64,000 nucleotides of DNA from Cephalopachus bancanus (Eukaryota > Chordata > Mammalia > Primates > Tarsiidae): NCBI GenBank assembly GCA_027257055.1, contig JAPVLO010000019.1, positions 17,162,501 through 17,226,500 of the forward strand. Direction: 5' to 3'. Below the pieces are notes generated by a model, which was given only the letters and a program-made list of their open reading frames with translations, was not told the DNA's origin and did no database searches. Both the position numbers and the translations under genes were made by a program. Of the stretch, positions 44,476 to 56,068 are shown piece by piece (within the stretch, counting starts at the first letter, position 1; the number at the start of each line of letters is the position of its first letter).

Positions 44476-47214
44476 GGAGCACTGACTTTCTAGATGATCT
44501 ACAATCCTCATCAAGAGGACTGTTAGTGGACGGCATGTTAATAGAAAGCAGAATTTGATTCTTCCTTTGGTCTTGCTTTCAGAAACCTTCTACTAGAACT
44601 AATTTTGCCTTGTGAAACAAAATTAGAAAAAAATAAACAGCACAATGCTGAACAACTCCTGGGTCAACACAGAAATCAAAACAGAAATTAAAAGATTCAT
44701 GGAAACAAATGAAAACAAAGACACATCTTACCAAAACCTCTGGGATGCCATGAAAACAGTACTAAGAGGGGAACTTATATTTCTATGAACACATATCAAG
44801 AAAATAGAAAGATCACGAGCCAACAGCCTAACAAATCACCTAAGGAAACTGGAAAGACAAGACCACTAAAACCCTAACTTCAGCAGAAGAATCCAGATCA
44901 CCCAAGTAAAAGCCCAAATATGGGACATAGAAAACAAAATAATCATTAAAAAAAAAAAAAAGCTGGTTCTTTGAAAGGATAAAACAAGATTAACAGACCC
45001 CTAGCCAGATTGACAAAGAAAAAGAGAGAAAATGCCCAAATAAACACAATCAGAAATGCAAAAGATCAAGTCACAACTTCCCCTGGAAAAATACAAAAGA
45101 TTATCAGAGATTACTATGCATACCTGCATGGAAACAAATTCAAAAATCTAAACCAAATGGAGGACTGTTTGACATCACACAACCTTCCCATGTAGAAACA
45201 AGAAGAAATAGAAGCCCTAAATAGACTAGTAACAACACGGGAAATTGACTCTGTCATAACAAAAGTATCTACAAAAAAAGTTCTAGACCAGATGGTTTTC
45301 CAGTGGATTCTACAAAACTTAAAAGGAGGAGCTGACACCAATCCTACTGAAAGTATTCCAGGCAATTGAGAAAGACAGAACTCTCCCCAAATCGTTGTAT
45401 GAAGCAAACATCATACTGATACCCAAACCAGGCAAGGATCCAACAAAGAAAGAGAACTACTGGCCAACATCCCTCATGAACATAGATGCAAAAGTTTTCA
45501 ACAAGATTCTGGCAAATTGGATCCAACAACACATCTCAAAAAATATCCACCGTGACCAAGTAGACTTCATTCCCAGAATGCAGGGCTGGCTTAACATCCA
45601 CAAGACCATAAATGTAATTAAATACATCAACAGATGTAAAAACAAGAACCAAATGATTATATCATTAGACACAGAAAAGGCTTTCCACAAAATCCAGCAT
45701 CCATTCTTGATAAAACTCTCTGAACACCTATGTATAGAAAGAACATACCTCAAAATAGTGAAATCCATCTATGATAAACCTACTGCCAACATATTACTAA
45801 ATGGACAGAAATCTGAAGCATTTCCCTGAAAACCAGAATAAGACATGGCTGCCCACTTTTACTCCTTGGTTCAACATAGTATTGGAAGTCCTAGCTAGAG
45901 AAATCAGACAAGAGAAGGATATCAGGGGTACCCAAATGGGAGAAGAGGAAGTTAAGCTGTCCTTTGTGGACAATATGATCTTATACCTGGAAAACCCAAG
46001 GGAGTCTGTCAAAAACATCCTTGCGCTGATAAAGGACTTTGGCAAAGTCATAGAGTATAAAATCAACATGCAAAAGACAGTCACCATCAACAAGCAGGCA
46101 GAGAACCAAATAAAAAGTACAATTCCATTTGCAACAGTCACAAGAAAAATGAAATACCTTGACAACTTCCTGACCAGAGAAGTGAGAGACCTTTACAACA
46201 AAAACTACAAAACACTACTCAAAGGAATCAAAGAGCATACAAATTAATGGAAAAACAACCAGTGCTCATGGATTAGAAGAATTAATATTGTTTACATGTC
46301 CATTCTACCCAAGGCAATCTACAGATTCAACACAATTCTCATTAAATTACCATCATCATTCTTCTAAGACCTAGAAATGACAATACAGAAATTCCCATGG
46401 AAACAAAACTGACCACAAATAGCCAAAACAATCCTCAGTAAAAGAAACAAAGCAGGAGGTATCACACTTCCAGACTTTAAACTTTATTATAAGGCTGCAA
46501 TAATCAAAACAGCCCAGTTTCGGTACAAGACCAGGCATATAGACCAATGGAACAGGATAGAGATTCTGGAAGAAAAACCTCAATTTCTCCACTAATTCAT
46601 CTTCAACAAAGCCTCTACCAACAACTACTGAGGAGAGGAGAACCTATTCAGTAAATGGTGCTAAAAAAACAGGCAGATCACATGCAGAAGAATGAAACAG
46701 GATCCCTACCTATCACCATACACAAAAATCAACTCTAAATGGATCAAAGACCTAAACGTAAAACCTCAAACTAAAAGAATCTTAGAAAACACAGGAAACA
46801 CCCTTACGGAAATTGGAATAGGCAACCAATTCCTGATCAAACCTTAAATGCCCATTCCATAAGAGGTAAGATTGACAAGTTGGACCTCGTCAAACTAAAA
46901 AACTTCTACAAAGCAAAAGAAACGATCAAGAGAGTGGGGAGACAGCCCACAGAATGGGAAAAAAATATTTGCCAACTGTATATCTAACAGAGGCCTAATA
47001 TCCAGGATCTACAAGGAACTCAAATGTGCTAAAAAGAAAAAAACAAACAGCCCCAACATAAAGTGGGTAAAAGGTATGAATAGACACTTCTCAAAAGAAA
47101 ACATACAAGCAGCCAACAGACACATGAGAAAATACTCAGCCTCACTAATCATCAGAGAAATGCAAATCAAAACCACACTGAGATGCTACCTAACTTCAGT
47201 AAAAACGGCCATCA

Positions 47215-47513
47215 TGCTGGGCTCGGTGGCTCAGCCTGTAATCCCGCACCTTTGGGAGACTGAGGTGAGTGGATTGCCTGAGCCCACGGGTTCGAGACCC
47301 GCCTGGGCAGGCGAGACCTCATCTCTACAATAAATCAAAAAATTAGCCGGGCGTGGTAGCGCATGCCTGTAGTTCCAGCTACTTGGAAGGCTGAGGCGGA
47401 AGGATCGCGGGAGCCCAGCAGGTCAAGGCTGCGGTGGCCGGGAGCTGCCACTGCACTCCAGTCTGGGCGACAGAGTGAGACTTCAACTCAAAAAAAAGAC
47501 AAAAAAAAAAAAA
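47215..47513 (+). mobile_element. Young Alu inserted in L1
   Basis: Intermediate junction GGCAGGCGAGACC. Duplication aaaacggccatca (47202-47214) and aaaccggccatca (47514-47526). Confidence 0.95.
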
Positions 47514-48128
47514 AAACCGGCCATCACTAATAAAACAAAAAACAACTGATGCTGGCGAGGACGCGGAGAAAAGGGAATACTTCTACATTGTTGGTAGGAA
47601 TGGAAACTAGTTCAACCTCTATGGAAAACAGCGTAGTTATTCCTAAAAGAACTAGAAATTGACCTTCCATATGAACCAACAATCCCCCTCTGGGAATATA
47701 CCCGTAGGAACTCAAATCATTCTACAAAAAAGATACCTGTGCACACATGTTTATTGCAGCATTATCCACAGTAGCAAAAACATGGAACCAACCATATGGC
47801 TCATCAATACTGGACTGGATTTTTAAAATGTGGTACAAATACACTATGGAATATTACACAGCCATAAAGAGGAAAAAAATGTATGGACTTCACAGCAACT
47901 TGGATGGATTTGAAGTCTATCATACTCAGTGATCAATCACAGAAACAAAGAATTGAGTACCACATGTTCTCACTCATAAATGGAGCCTAAACACCTATCA
48001 TAATACCACAAGAAAGGGATTGGCAGGACATTGCCAAGGAGATGAGGAACTGGAGGAGGGCACATAAAATCAATAAGGGTGCCTGATCCTAATCCAGACA
48101 AAACGAAGTCAATGAGAGGCCCACTACG

Positions 48129-48213
48129 CACATGAGAAAATACCCAGCCTCACTAATCATCAGAGAAATGCAAATCAAAACCACACTGAGATGCCACCTA
48201 ACCTCAGTAAAAA
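48129..48213 (+). repeat. 85-bp copy of upstream L1 ORF2 sequence inside the L1 3' UTR
   Basis: Matches 47121-47205 at 82 of 85 positions in direct orientation. Confidence 0.9.
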
Positions 48214-48519
48214 TGAACACAAATCATCTGTTCCTAGACTACTTATGTACCCAATATTGACTTGTAACCCACATCTTAAAATTTTTTTTAAAACAGAAAA
48301 AGAAAGAACTAGTAAATCATGCTTCTTTGGATCTTGAGGGTTAACTGTGAATTGACCTTAATTTCAAATGTATGTATATGTTTTCAAAGGCGTAAAGCAA
48401 TCAGTAACCAATTTATTAACTGGTTTAGAGAATGATGATTTTGAAGGTATTTAAGACGTAGCTTATAATGCAAACAAAATATTTCTCTGTTAGCATCTAT
48501 CACTATCTTACTCGCATGG

Positions 48520-48990
48520 AGTTAAGTTATATGTCTCTACCCTTCTGCCTTGTGAGCCCCTGGAAGGTCAGCAAGATTCCTCACTCATTTGTGTGCTCCT
48601 TTTATTTTTTTATTTTATTTTATTTTATTTTTGAGTTGGAGTCTCACTGTGTCGCCCAGACTAGAGTGCAGTGGCTGCTCCTGGCCACCGCAGCCTCGAC
48701 CTGCTGGGCTCCGGCGATCCTTCTGCCTCAGCCTTCCGAGTAACCAGAATTACAGGCTTGCACTACCATGCCCAGCTGATTTTTTGATTTATTGTAGAGA
48801 TGAGGTCTCGCTGCCCAGGCAGGTCTCAAACCCAAGGGCTCAGGCAATCCACTCACCTCAGCCCCTCCCAAAGGCGTGGGATTACAGGCTGAGCCACCGA
48901 GCCCGGCTATGTGTGCTCCTTTTAGCACCTGACAGAGCAAAAATCTAAAAGATCACCCACTGGAAGCTCCATAAATGCTTATTGAATTAA
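48520..48990 (+). mobile_element. L2 3' end interrupted by an Alu
   Basis: Left part tgccttgtgagcccctggaa; right part cataaatgcttattgaatta after the Alu. Both are in L2 3' order. Confidence 0.65.
48605..48908 (-). mobile_element. Young Alu, minus strand, (TTTTA)n tail
   Basis: Flanks tgtgtgctccttttat (48590-48605) and tgtgtgctccttttag (48910-48925). Deleted junction TCTCGCTGCCCAGG. Confidence 0.94.
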
Positions 48991-49224
48991 GCTGATCTGG
49001 CACTTGGTCAACCTGGACAGCATTCCATGTTGTCTCCATCTGGCTTCTGTGGACAGGACATATGCCAAGGACGAATGATATCAACCCAGCTTTGACGCTG
49101 TTTATGGCTACAGTGAGCATGAACAGGTGGGCAGAATGTCAACAAGCCAAGTAGAAAAATACAGAGAGAACACTGTTGTGTGACTGCCAGTTCTCTGGAA
49201 ATATTTAGGCATTTAAAGAGATGT

Positions 49225-49345
49225 AATACAAATTGCCTCACAGAATTGTTGTAAAGGTTTGAGATAATGCAGTTAAATCACCTAGCAAATAGCATAGCTC
49301 ATTCATTGAAAAAGTGGTAGCCATTATTATTGTCATTATTATTGG
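49225..49345 (+). mobile_element. MIR 3' part
   Basis: gaattgttgtaaaggtttga, gataatgcagttaaatcacc and the ATT-rich end follow MIR. Confidence 0.7.
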
Positions 49346-49796
49346 TAGATTAACAGTAATAAACTACTTGGTATAATAATATAATGCTGGAAAACAACTT
49401 GGCCTATAGCAGAGCCAAGAACATCCTTTTTAGAGTAACAGTATTCTGGATTTAATTATTGGCAACCACCAGAACAAAGTAAGGATGAAGCCTTCTATTA
49501 AGTTTACTTCTACAAACTCTCACCTTGGTTGAGGAAATCCTGTATTCCCTATAAGATTCAGCTCTAAAGACTTCTGAAAAGCCCTTCCCTCATCTTCCTC
49601 TGCTTTCCTCCCTAGGGTAGTCCTAAAGGCACCCCCTCTCCAGCCCAGCACTGCATATCTGAAGCTATTGTCAAGCTCCCATCATCCCCTTGGGCACACG
49701 ACATCTCCAGTTCTTAGCAAAGAGAACTATGCATGCTTAGAGGGGTATTTTATATTCATAGCAAGGATGAACAGAGAAGACAAGCACATTGAACTT
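49346..49796. other. Unassigned; possible L2 trace
   Basis: The cttctgaaaagcccttccct region (about 49570-49610) resembles L2. Not firm. Confidence 0.4.
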
Positions 49797-49809
49797 AAAA
49801 GGGTCTCCC

Positions 49810-50087
49810 GCAGGGCTCGGTGGCTCAGCCTGTAATCCCGCGCCTTTGGGAGGCTGAGGTGAGTGGATTGCCTAGTTCGAGATCCGCCTGGGCAACTTGG
49901 CGAGACCTCATCGCCACAATAAATCAAAAAATCAGCCGGGCGTGGTAGCGCGCGCCTGTACTTCCAGCTACTCAGAAGGCTGAGGCGGAAGGATCGCCGG
50001 AGCCCAGCAGGTTGAGGCTGCAGTGGCCAGGAGCGGCCACTGTACTCCAGTCTGGGCGACGGAGTGAAACTCCAACGCAAAAAAAAA
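49810..50087 (+). mobile_element. Young-family Alu
   Basis: Undeleted GGCAACTTGGCGAGACC junction; about 10 bp lost before the B box (gcctagttcgag). Duplication aaaagggtctccc at 49797-49809 and 50088-50100. Confidence 0.94.
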
Positions 50088-50100
50088 AAAAGGGTCTCCC

Positions 50101-50699
50101 AAGAGATTCTAATATGCCCATATCCTCAGCCCATTTTGAGAGGCACTGCTTTCTTTTGCCTATTCCCCTACCTAATTCTGATTCAACTTTATATTATTAT
50201 CTATTATATTATTATATACAATCTAAAATGTAATAATACATAATATATTGCTTATATTAATTAAACGATGACTTGATTCAATATAATTTTTTAAATATTC
50301 ATCTGCCTGGCTAATTTGCAAGTGCAAGTATTATTCATACTCAATAAAGGTATTGTCTACAGAAGCCGGGCAGGGACAATATGGAGCATTCTCCAGGTGC
50401 CAAATCTGTTTAATTCAAAATGCATTTATCGAGTTTCTAATAGGCGTCTAGGTCTGTGCTAGGTTGGATAGTAGTACATATGTCTAATCCAGAAAGTGCC
50501 TCTTTAAATGCTTTGCCCTGGGACCCTCTCTTGCCTCACCCTGGTCCCTGCAGCGAAGTACTGACTCCAAACCCAAGTACTCCTCTCTCTTCTCTGTACT
50601 TGCAGCTGGCATTGCTGAGAGGTGTGGAGCTCTAGATTCCTCCTGGCCTCAGGGAATTTCTGCTGTGTACTTCCTGGTTCCTTTCCATGAGTATCCTGG
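50101..50699. other. Unassigned; weak L2 trace
   Basis: AT-rich at 50190-50300. An L2-like minus trace near 50410-50465. Confidence 0.45.
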
Positions 50700-50935
50700 C
50701 CCCCATGATGAGAATGACATAGGGAAAGAGCTCAGAGTGTGGGATCATCAAAAGTGATGATGTAGTGAAACGTTGGCTCTTCCACTTAATGCTTGTGTGA
50801 CCATAGACAAGTTTCTGAACTCATCCATAAAATGAGGATAACAACCCTTCTCCACTAAAGACAGTTCTGTGAAATAAGTGGGATGTGTGTGTAATGTGTA
50901 CTTGATAAAGTTTATTTCCTTTTTGTCCCACTATA
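50700..50935 (+). mobile_element. MIR, nearly complete
   Basis: cttgtgtgaccatagacaag, ctcatccataaaatgaggat and the following region match MIR order. Confidence 0.75.
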
Positions 50936-51178
50936 TCCTTCCCTTGCTCCTCAATTTGACCCAGTCTTGACTTCCAGGTTTGCCCTGCTCTGCTTTGAAG
51001 ATGTCTACTTCACCCTAGTCCTGTAAGTCTTTGTAGCTCAGAGCCTGAAAAACCTTGAACTTCTCACCCGATGTCACTCACAATGTCTACCAATTAATTG
51101 GAGCTCAGTGAATGTTTGCTCAATGAAAGAATAAATAAATTACTGTTTGCTCAATGAAAGAATAAATAAATTACAGCA
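50936..51178 (+). mobile_element. L2 3' end with a tandem duplication
   Basis: Ends ggagctcagtgaatgtttgc followed by AATGAAAGAATAAATAAAT, the L2 terminus. A 31-bp unit (51113-51143) is repeated exactly at 51144-51174. Confidence 0.7.
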
Positions 51179-53184
51179 AAAACCTTGATACAAAGTTTGG
51201 GCTTTATTTGGGGATACATTAACAAAACTAAGATTTAAGAAGTTATGCTTACTTTCCTGGAAGAACCTGCATAGAAATAGTTTGGAGTGAGGTCAGTGCT
51301 TATATTGACAGAACAAGCAATTCTACAGTAACTCAGGAAGAAAAGACAAGTGTTTCAGAGAGAGAAAACAGTCATAATTCATATAAGAGGCTATGCGTGA
51401 TTAAACAAGGCTAGTAATGTGAAAAAGAGACAGAGGAGAAAGAAACATCTATAAGACGACTTCAAGTTCGAGTGAAAGAATGATACTACCTATGTAAAAC
51501 TAGTAAATACTAGAGGAAATTCAGTTTTATGCAAGATAGTGGGCTTTAGTTTTAATGAGGGTATGGAGGAACATCCATGTAATGGATAGCAGGTGTTGGA
51601 GAGAGCGATCAGAGGTTGGAAATGTGGATTTTAGGACTATGCTCATAGAGATGACACCTAATTAAATAAGATAAACGAGGAAGAAATAACAGAGAGAAAC
51701 ACGGGACAAAATGAACCCTTTGTGGATGAGTAAGTTTAGGAAAGAGGAGATGACAGAAAGGCCACTGAAAGAGCTTCCAAAAAGTTGTAGGATAAGTAGA
51801 AATTATCACTGTCAGATACACAGAGTGTTCCACAAAGAAAGGAAGCCAGTTAACAATGTCAAAAGAAGTGCCTGGATATGGGAATAGAGCTATGGATGAC
51901 TCCCTAGAGTATGCGTTCTACGGAGTGACCAGAACAAAAGCCAACTTGTGAGGGTGAAGCATAAATGGGATTTTCACCAATGGGGTCAATAACCCTTAGG
52001 GAAGTTTGCTAGAGACTCAAAGAGGGAGAGAAGATGATTACCCCAGGGATAGTATAAGAGAAGTGAAATTTTTGTTCTTTATTTTTTAAAGAGGAATTTG
52101 GGCATGTTTTTAGGCATACAAATAAGTAGAAGGGAAGACACTGACTTTAGAGAAAACATGGAAATAATTGACAGTCTTGAAGAGTAGTGGAATTGGATGA
52201 CATCTAGGTATGGAGAATACATACAGCTTTTATCTTGACAACCATATTTTACGTTTCTGGAAAGACACCTTGACACACATACATATGCTTGGTTCCCAGT
52301 GAATCATCTTTGAAAGGACATTACTGTAATTTTTGCTCCTGTCATACCCACAAATACACATGACAACATCTGCATCAAGTTTCATCCAAAGCCAAAAATA
52401 TACATAGTTACTCATGCTTATTCAAACAGATCTGGTTCTTACTAGTCAGTTACTTCCTCCTTAATGAATGTCTTTAGAAGATAATACTGCACTGCATTGA
52501 CTCTTTCATTATGCTTTCAAGTGATAAAATGTATGCCAATAAAAAAGGCAGTGTATTTCTTTGTATTGATGTGGATATCTACTTTGTAACTAAAAACTGA
52601 ATACCAATTGCATTCAGAATAAGAGAAGAAAACAAATAAATCATATCACATGACACGTATTACACTTGTCTTATGAAGGATAGTCATTCATTAGTTTAAG
52701 TTAAGCTTTCTGTTTTGAAGATAGAAGATAGTTTACAAAACCTGGGCTGAGTCTGCCTCTCCTATGAAATTCATATAGGATGCAATACAAACAAAATCGT
52801 AAGTATAAAAAGACTCTGGAACTAACAAATATGGTTATAACATGAAGAGTTAAAAAAACTGGATTCTTTAAGATAAGTGTGTACCTGTAATATATATTTC
52901 CAATGTTGTTTCATTTTTGACCTATTTTATTAGATTACCTAATCATAAATTAAAAATAGAAATACAGTTAAACATAAATATCCTATTGTATTTTCATTAT
53001 CTTACTACGTTTCTATAAAAACACAAGATTTTGAGTAGAACAACTGATCATTCTTCATAACAGAAGATTAATCAGGATCCTAATTAATTAATGTATAAAT
53101 TGTTTTTTCTATCAAATACAAGGTACTGATTTCCATAACAGCATATACCCAAGCACTACATTATTATAAAATACTACTAATAAT
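51179..53184. other. Unassigned 2-kb stretch
   Basis: The longest stretch outside the gene without a repeat I can name. It is AT-rich toward 52900-53180. No ORF above about 75 codons. Confidence 0.55.
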
Positions 53185-53200
53185 AAAAATACAAATTATT

Positions 53201-53484
53201 AGCCGGGCTTGGTGGCTCAGCCTGTAATCCCGCGCCTTTGGGAGGCTGAGGTGAGTGGATTGCCTGAGCCCGCGGGTTCGAGACCCGCCTGGGCAGTGAG
53301 ACCTCATCTCTACAATAAATCAAAAAATCAGCCGGGTGTGGTAGCACATGCCTGTAATTCTAGCTACTCGGAAGGCTGAGGCGGAAGGATTGCCGGAGCC
53401 CAGCAGGCGAGGCTGCGGTGGCCGGGAGCGGCCACTGCACTCCAGTCTGGGCAACAGAGTGAGACTCCAACTCAAAAAAAAAAA
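53201..53484 (+). mobile_element. Young Alu
   Basis: Deleted junction (GGCAGTGAGACC). Duplication aaaaatacaaattatt at 53185-53200 and 53485-53500. Confidence 0.95.
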
Positions 53485-53730
53485 AAAAATACAAATTATT
53501 GGTTAAGGTATTAAAAATTCATCCCTTTAAGATGACTGTCCAAAATAAAACCCTGTATGGATGGTTCATTTGAGATAATTCAGTGCTGTGTCTCTCACAT
53601 CCCTACAGTTTGAAAGGGGTTTGGCATTTTGCAGAGAACAAATACACACCTGCTCCCAAGACACCAGAAAAGAGCCCAAAGTGCATGATCCTCATAAAGA
53701 CAGTGAATTCTGCACAGATCATTATATTTT

Positions 53731-54852
53731 CTTTCTTTCTTTCTTTCTTTTTTTTTTTTTTTGAGTTAAAAAAAAAGCCTCGACCTGATGGGCTCAGGTG
53801 ATCCTTCCGCCTCAGCCTTCCAAGTAGCCAGAACTACAGGCATGCACTACCACACCTGGTTAATTTTTTATTTATTGTAGAGACAAGGTCTCGCCAAGTT
53901 GCCTAGGTTGTTCTTGATCCTGCGGGCTCAGGCAATCCACTTGCTTCGGTCTTCCAAAGTTCTGGGATTATAGGTGTTGGACCCCCAAAGTCCTAAATCT
54001 GAGAGACCACCAAAGAGCCAGCTCCGATGCAAATCACACGAGGGTCTTTATTCAGGCTCGAGTCTAGGCTCACATCTGTAACCGGCGCAGCGGTACAGGA
54101 ACGAGAGCCCCAACCTAGTACAGCAAGTGGTTTATATACACAGTTGCGAAGGAAGGGCTGGGCATGACTGGTTTTTCCTAGGCTTGAGACATTATCCAAC
54201 TAGAAGAGGGCATGATGTAGAAAACGAAGTCCATGGACCTTGCATAATTAGTTCTCAATTAGGTCCGTGGTGATGTCAGGGGACAGGAGTGCTTGAGATT
54301 GGTTGGTTCGCTTTTGATTTGTGTGGGCACGGGCTTGGTTGCCCGTTATTGACTACTAATGGCCAAATGGGCAGAGGGGAGGTAGTTAAGCCTCCTGGAA
54401 TGTCAGATAAGCTACGGTTTACAGTTAGCTTTGACATACAAGCAGGTTTGAAACAACACAGAGCCCACCAGAATAGTGGCTGGCGCCACAGAGCCCACCA
54501 TAATTCAAGCAAAGGAATGTCCTGGAGGAGCTTATTGCTTAACATTCACACACTGCCAGCAGTGGTTGCAGAAGCAGAAGAAGCCGGTTATTTCAGTTAA
54601 CATGGTTATTATGGGACAAACAAAAACTTAACAAAGTTCTAAGTATAAACACTGCAAATATTTTGTAACTTTACAGTCACAGCTACTACCAGGTGCCTTA
54701 CATATGCCTAGTCTTACGGGGTTTAAGGTAGGGATTTATAAAATACAGTGAATGTGAGGTAGGAATTCATATAGTAAACGTTTCTTTCATAGCAAGTATA
54801 GTTCTTTTGAGTCCTTTGAGTCTCTCAATAGGCTGAGCCACCAAGCCCAGCC
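53731..54852 (-). mobile_element. Internally deleted Alu split by a solo LTR
   Basis: Tail and body at 53731-53974, head at 54828-54852, minus strand. The first ~60 bp after the poly(T) are replaced by a short A run (gagtt|aaaaaaaaa|gcctcgacc). The LTR sits between attatagg and ataggctgagcc. Confidence 0.93.
53975..54827 (-). mobile_element. Solo endogenous retrovirus LTR with target-site duplication
   Basis: 853 bp, TG...CA ends, flanked by atagg at 53970-53974 and 54828-54832. Read on the minus strand it has a TATA box (TATATAAA, complement of 54131-54138), an AATAAA signal (complement of 54047-54052) about 80 bp later, and a U5 ending GGGGGTCCAACA. U3 has an exact 14-bp direct repeat, cacagagcccacca on the plus strand (54457-54470, 54487-54500). 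No internal viral sequence. The layout resembles a class I (gammaretrovirus-like) LTR. Confidence 0.93.
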
Positions 54853-54857
54853 TCACC

Positions 54858-55137
54858 CTTTTTTTTTAGAGACAAGGTCTCACTCTCTTGCTCTGGCTGA
54901 AGTGCACTGATGTGATTGTAGCTCACCATAGCCTAGAACTCCTGGGCACAGACAATCCTTCCACCCCAGCCTCCTGAGTAGCTAGGTCTACAGGAGTGCA
55001 TCACCATGTCTGGCTAAATTTTTTTATTTGTTTCGTAGAGATGTGGTTTCACTATTACCCAGGCTGGTTTCAAGCAAACTTCCCACCTTAGCCTTTCAAA
55101 GTGCTGGGATTACAGGCATGAGCTACCATGACCAGCC
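54858..55137 (-). mobile_element. Old Alu, minus strand
   Basis: Adjoins the split Alu through a short T run, so the younger Alu may have landed in this one's tail. Confidence 0.88.
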
Positions 55138-55500
55138 CCTTTCTACTGCTGACTTTCTTTGACCTTGAAATTTCTTAATGTTCGTGCATTATTGTTCTAT
55201 TTATCCCCTAGAGAAGAGGGATCGAAGCCCTGGACATCCACCTAGCAGAGCTTCTTCCTTCTACTTCACAGATTTTTCAGATAAGCTGCCTTCACCTGTG
55301 ACAGCACCAGCGAATATGGGGGGAGAGAATGCTTTGATCCAATGAAGAGTTTGGGACAACTGTATTTTTCCCAAAGGCAGGATGGCACCAAAGTCTCCCC
55401 ATTTGACACACATAGGAAGTTGGAATTAGTCCAAAATACAAACAGTGCTTATTGTTTGTAATAGGTGCTTGTGAAATAGGAAACTACATTGGTCTAGTTA
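55138..55500. other. Unassigned stretch
   Basis: Nothing recognised. Confidence 0.5.
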
Positions 55501-55514
55501 GAATAGTGAAACCA

Positions 55515-55812
55515 GCCGGGCTCAGTGGCTCAGCCTGTAATCCCATGCCTTTGGGAGGCTGAGGTGAGTGGATTGCCTGAGCCCGTGGGTTCGAGACCTG
55601 CCTGGACGGCGAGACCTCATCTCTACAATAAACCAAAAAATCAGCCGGGTGTGGTGGTGCATGCCTATAATTCCAGCTACTTGGAAGGCTGAGGTGGAAG
55701 GATTGCCGGAGCCCAGCAGGCGAGGCTGCGGTGGCCGGGAGCAGCCACTGCACTCCAGTCTGGGCGACAGAGTGAGACTCCAACTCAAAAAAAAAAAAAA
55801 AAAAAAAAAAAA
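55515..55812 (+). mobile_element. Young Alu
   Basis: Junction GGACGGCGAGACC and a long A tail (about 27 A). Duplication gaatagtgaaacca at 55501-55514 and 55814-55827. Confidence 0.95.
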
Positions 55813-56068
55813 AGAATAGTGAAACCACATCTCTACAAAACAAAAGTCTAGATTCCAGAATCCAGGACTTAAGGTGCTTATCTGACTTTGTATTACTATA
55901 TATTATCTCTGACTACTGAAGCATTTTCAGACAAGTCTGAAAGACAATATTAAGTAGTGAAGAGTTAAAAGGTTGGCTAGGAAATCAACTGTATCAGCAA
56001 CTTCTGAGAATTTAGTTAACATAGAACAGGCACTTGTGTTTTTGCTTGAGATATGTTTTAAGTTTCAT

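Larger units (their letters stand above)
44630..48290 (+). mobile_element. L1, 5' truncated and defective, with nested Alu
   Basis: Covers ORF2 from before the reverse transcriptase domain to the 3' UTR. The frame at 45395-45829 reads the RT region ([26 protein letters not shown]) and continues in another frame from 45801. Where functional elements have F-A-D-D, this copy reads F-V-D-N, so the catalytic motif is broken. Many stops and frameshifts. An Alu sits at 47215-47513 and an 85-bp internal duplication at 48129-48213. Confidence 0.92.

Noticed and set aside
45395..46247. Open frames of 144 and 148 codons resembling a reverse transcriptase
   Set aside because: Remnants of L1 ORF2 in two frames with a broken catalytic motif; not an independent gene.
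54289..54600. 103-codon frame within the solo LTR
   Set aside because: Lies in U3 on the strand opposite to LTR transcription; no similarity to a retroviral protein.
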